A stretch of 64,000 bases of DNA from assembly GCF_001550095.1 (NCBI RefSeq), contig NZ_LRUC01000006.1, positions 186,001 to 250,000 of the forward strand, given 5' to 3'. The stretch comes from Celeribacter ethanolicus. GTDB taxonomy: Bacteria > Pseudomonadota > Alphaproteobacteria > Rhodobacterales > Rhodobacteraceae. A model generated the notes under the pieces. It did not search any database, was not told the DNA's origin, and saw only the letters and a list, made by a program, of their open reading frames with translations. Shown piece after piece: positions 62,462 to 64,000 of the stretch (position 1 is the first letter of the stretch; the number at the start of each line of letters is the position of its first letter). A program made the translations under genes and the position numbers.

Positions 62462-63625
62462 GTGAAAACCTCCAATAAAAACAAAACTCAAGATCCGATT
62501 GAATTGCCGATCTACAAAGGTAGCGTTGCCATCCCTGCCAACAGTTTCACGCCGAACTCATACCGACCGTATATTGTAAAAGATCTGCTTCTGGCCCGAC
62601 AAGTCAGCATGGTGGCGGGAGAGTCGAACCTTGGCAAGTCTGCGATTGTAGCCGGGCTTGCCGCTCATGTTGCGATGGGGCGCGACTTCGGCGGGATGAA
62701 AGTTGTTCGGACTGCGGTTCTCTATGTCGCTGCCGAGGACCCAGAAGGCGTTCTGGAACGCGCTTACCCGTACATGAGCGATGCACCTGACGGTGCCGCG
62801 ATCTTCTCAGTGCTTGGTGAGGTGCCGGATATGACGGACCCGCGCGAATTTAGCGCTTTTAAAGACTATGTTGAACAGTTTGTGGCGCATCATGACGTTG
62901 AACGCCTCCTCATCGTATTCGATACATTCAGCCTCAGTATCGGCGATGCCGAAGAGAACCACACGCCTTCCATGACGAAGGTTATCCGTCATGCTCATCA
63001 GCTCGCAAGGTCCACAGGAGCGCATGTTCTGTTTGTCCACCATGTTGGTATAGGCGACAAAAGCCGCGGTCGAGGAAGTTCCGCCATCACGGCGTCGGTA
63101 GATACACTACTCATGCTCGAAAAAGCACAAGATGAAACTGGTGAAGTCGTGATGCTGCATCAACGCAAGCAGCGACGAGTCCGCAAAGGAAAACCGCTCG
63201 CTTTCCGAGTAAAAGCTTTTCAGGCGGGTATAGATCAAGACGGCGATGTGTTCACTGTGCCTATGGCCGTGCCTCTCAGTGAAGATGCGACATTGGCGGT
63301 TCGCAAAACTCAGTCGACTAAGAGAAGCGAGAAGCCAAGTGCTTCGAGCGCACGCGCCGCCGAGGTCTTGGGGCTTCTAAAAAAGATGGCAGAGAAGGAT
63401 CCTCAGAAATGGCATAGTCGGCAGCGGCTCGGTGAGCTTGTGGGCGGGCCTTTTAATGAAGTGCGCAGCAACAATGACACGCTCCGCAAAGCGGTCTCCC
63501 GTGCAGTCGAAACCTTGTTGAAATCGGGAGGGATTGAGCAAGGCATATGCGGAGGATACCGCTACGTGGACCCCTTCGCTGTGATCGAAGAGAATGGGGA
63601 AGGTGAAATCCCAACGCTACATTAG
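62462..63625 (+). CDS. AAA-family ATPase, RepA-helicase-like
   Basis: A 387-residue protein starting at a GTG behind GAGGAAAATTA. It has a RecA-type core: Walker A GESNLGKS (53-60), a YVAAEDPEG strand after it, Walker B LLIVFDTFS and VLFVHHVGIGDKSRGRGSSA, as in RSF1010 RepA-like helicases. A C-terminal winged-helix-like region follows from about residue 300. Such proteins are common in mobilisable islands and phage satellites, where they support replication. No plasmid origin was recognised here. Confidence 0.8.
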   Translation: MKTSNKNKTQDPIELPIYKGSVAIPANSFTPNSYRPYIVKDLLLARQVSMVAGESNLGKSAIVAGLAAHVAMGRDFGGMKVVRTAVLYVAAEDPEGVLERAYPYMSDAPDGAAIFSVLGEVPDMTDPREFSAFKDYVEQFVAHHDVERLLIVFDTFSLSIGDAEENHTPSMTKVIRHAHQLARSTGAHVLFVHHVGIGDKSRGRGSSAITASVDTLLMLEKAQDETGEVVMLHQRKQRRVRKGKPLAFRVKAFQAGIDQDGDVFTVPMAVPLSEDATLAVRKTQSTKRSEKPSASSARAAEVLGLLKKMAEKDPQKWHSRQRLGELVGGPFNEVRSNNDTLRKAVSRAVETLLKSGGIEQGICGGYRYVDPFAVIEENGEGEIPTLH

Positions 63626-63888
63626 CTGCGGGTTTGCCCGCGAGTTCTTGGAACCCCTGTATTCCGATGCGCCTCCTGATCAGGGGGCGTTTTCCGTTTG
63701 TGCTCTTGGATGCGCTCGACAAACAGATCGACGATCTCGTTTCCTACACGGTCCAAGACATCCGGCGCGATATTTCTTAGGTTGATGTCCAACATCCGAT
63801 GCTTTCGGCAGTAGATTGCAAGCATCGTCAGCACTTGGCCGTTTTGCTTTCGCTTGTCTGCCAATATGTCCAGTTTTTTCGATTCCAT
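63622..63888 (-). CDS. Hypothetical small island protein
   Basis: An 88-residue basic protein (MESKKLDILADKRKQNGQVL..., ending GQTRS) of unknown family with a helical middle (residues about 15-60). The ATG at 63888 follows AGGAAA; an in-frame ATG at 63936 is less likely. Its stop overlaps the stop of the convergent ATPase gene, and a rightward terminator lies within its 3' coding region. Confidence 0.5.
   Translation of the reverse strand: MESKKLDILADKRKQNGQVLTMLAIYCRKHRMLDINLRNIAPDVLDRVGNEIVDLFVERIQEHKRKTPPDQEAHRNTGVPRTRGQTRS
63670..63693 (+). terminator. Terminator of the ATPase gene inside the convergent gene
   Basis: CGCCTCCT-GATC-AGGGGGCG forms an 8-bp stem with one T-G pair, followed by TTTT. 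It lies 45 bases after the rightward ATPase stop. Confidence 0.65.
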
Positions 63889-64000
63889 GGTCAGTTTCCT
63901 ATTTCCTTGCCGAAGGGAGATAGGGAAGGCGCACAACGGATAAAAACATGGTTTTTATCCACGCCACCCTCGCGGAATAGATGGCACTGTTTTCTTTTCG

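Noticed and set aside
60626-64000. A prophage
   Set aside because: Only an integrase, a RepA-like ATPase and one small unknown gene are visible; no structural, packaging or lysis genes occur in the window.
1-64000. CRISPR arrays, rRNA genes and insertion sequences
   Set aside because: No regularly spaced repeats, rRNA-like sequence or transposase-like frames were recognised.

Overview
The window looks like the chromosome of an alphaproteobacterium of the Rhodobacteraceae (Roseobacter group). The grounds are a complete FnrL-type cbb3 oxidase locus (usp, ccoNOQP, ccoGHIS), a MaoC-phosphotransacetylase fusion next to acetate kinase, an opgG-opgI-opgH-opgC glucan operon in the order described for Rhodobacter, many transport operons joined by ATGA stop/start overlaps, and GC-rich tandem hairpins of a kind often seen between genes in this family. 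Genus cannot be fixed from this window; a Celeribacter-like organism is only a guess.

Layout. 0-9.3 kb: the end of a probable fnrL, a bidirectional terminator, a universal stress protein, and the high-affinity cbb3 terminal oxidase with its copper and assembly genes. Three FNR-type boxes (upstream of usp, ccoN and ccoG) point to induction at low oxygen. 9.3-13.2 kb: a periplasmic SGNH esterase divergent from a YbbA/YbbP-type ABC exporter pair. 13.2-18.9 kb: ackA, the MaoC-Pta fusion and a large chemoreceptor. 19.4-25.4 kb: the urea/short-chain amide ABC transporter urtABCDE, with no urease nearby. 25.5-33.8 kb: a LacI-type regulator with a palindromic operator, then a carbohydrate ABC transporter whose two permeases carry unusual additions, a GH63/glucosylglycerate-hydrolase-like enzyme and a TIM-barrel isomerase. 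33.8-38.7 kb: opgGIHC for succinylated osmoregulated periplasmic glucans.

39.1-47.1 kb is one leftward run of eight genes: pxpA, a biotin carrier, a biotin carboxylase, pxpB, pxpC, then a TorT-like binding protein with a sugar-type ABC ATPase and permease. A divergent LysR regulator lies beside it. The parts resemble a split biotin-dependent cyclic-amide carboxylase/hydrolase with its own importer. 48.4-60.5 kb holds a leftward SDR-VOC-Lrp operon facing a rightward operon: an oligopeptide-type ABC transporter (SBP, B, C, fused DF), a class-V PLP enzyme, a DadA-like FAD oxidase, an L-2-amino-thiazoline-4-carboxylate hydrolase homologue and an M20 amidohydrolase. This is the best candidate for an undescribed system: uptake and dismantling of a cyclic sulfur/nitrogen amino-acid derivative.

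From about 60.6 kb the sequence changes character (less GC-rich, different codon choice). A 3' fragment of a CAU-anticodon tRNA, a tyrosine integrase, a perfect 21-bp terminator hairpin, a RepA-like AAA ATPase and a small unknown gene mark the left end of an integrated genomic island that continues past the window. No CRISPR array, rRNA, intact tRNA or insertion sequence was seen.
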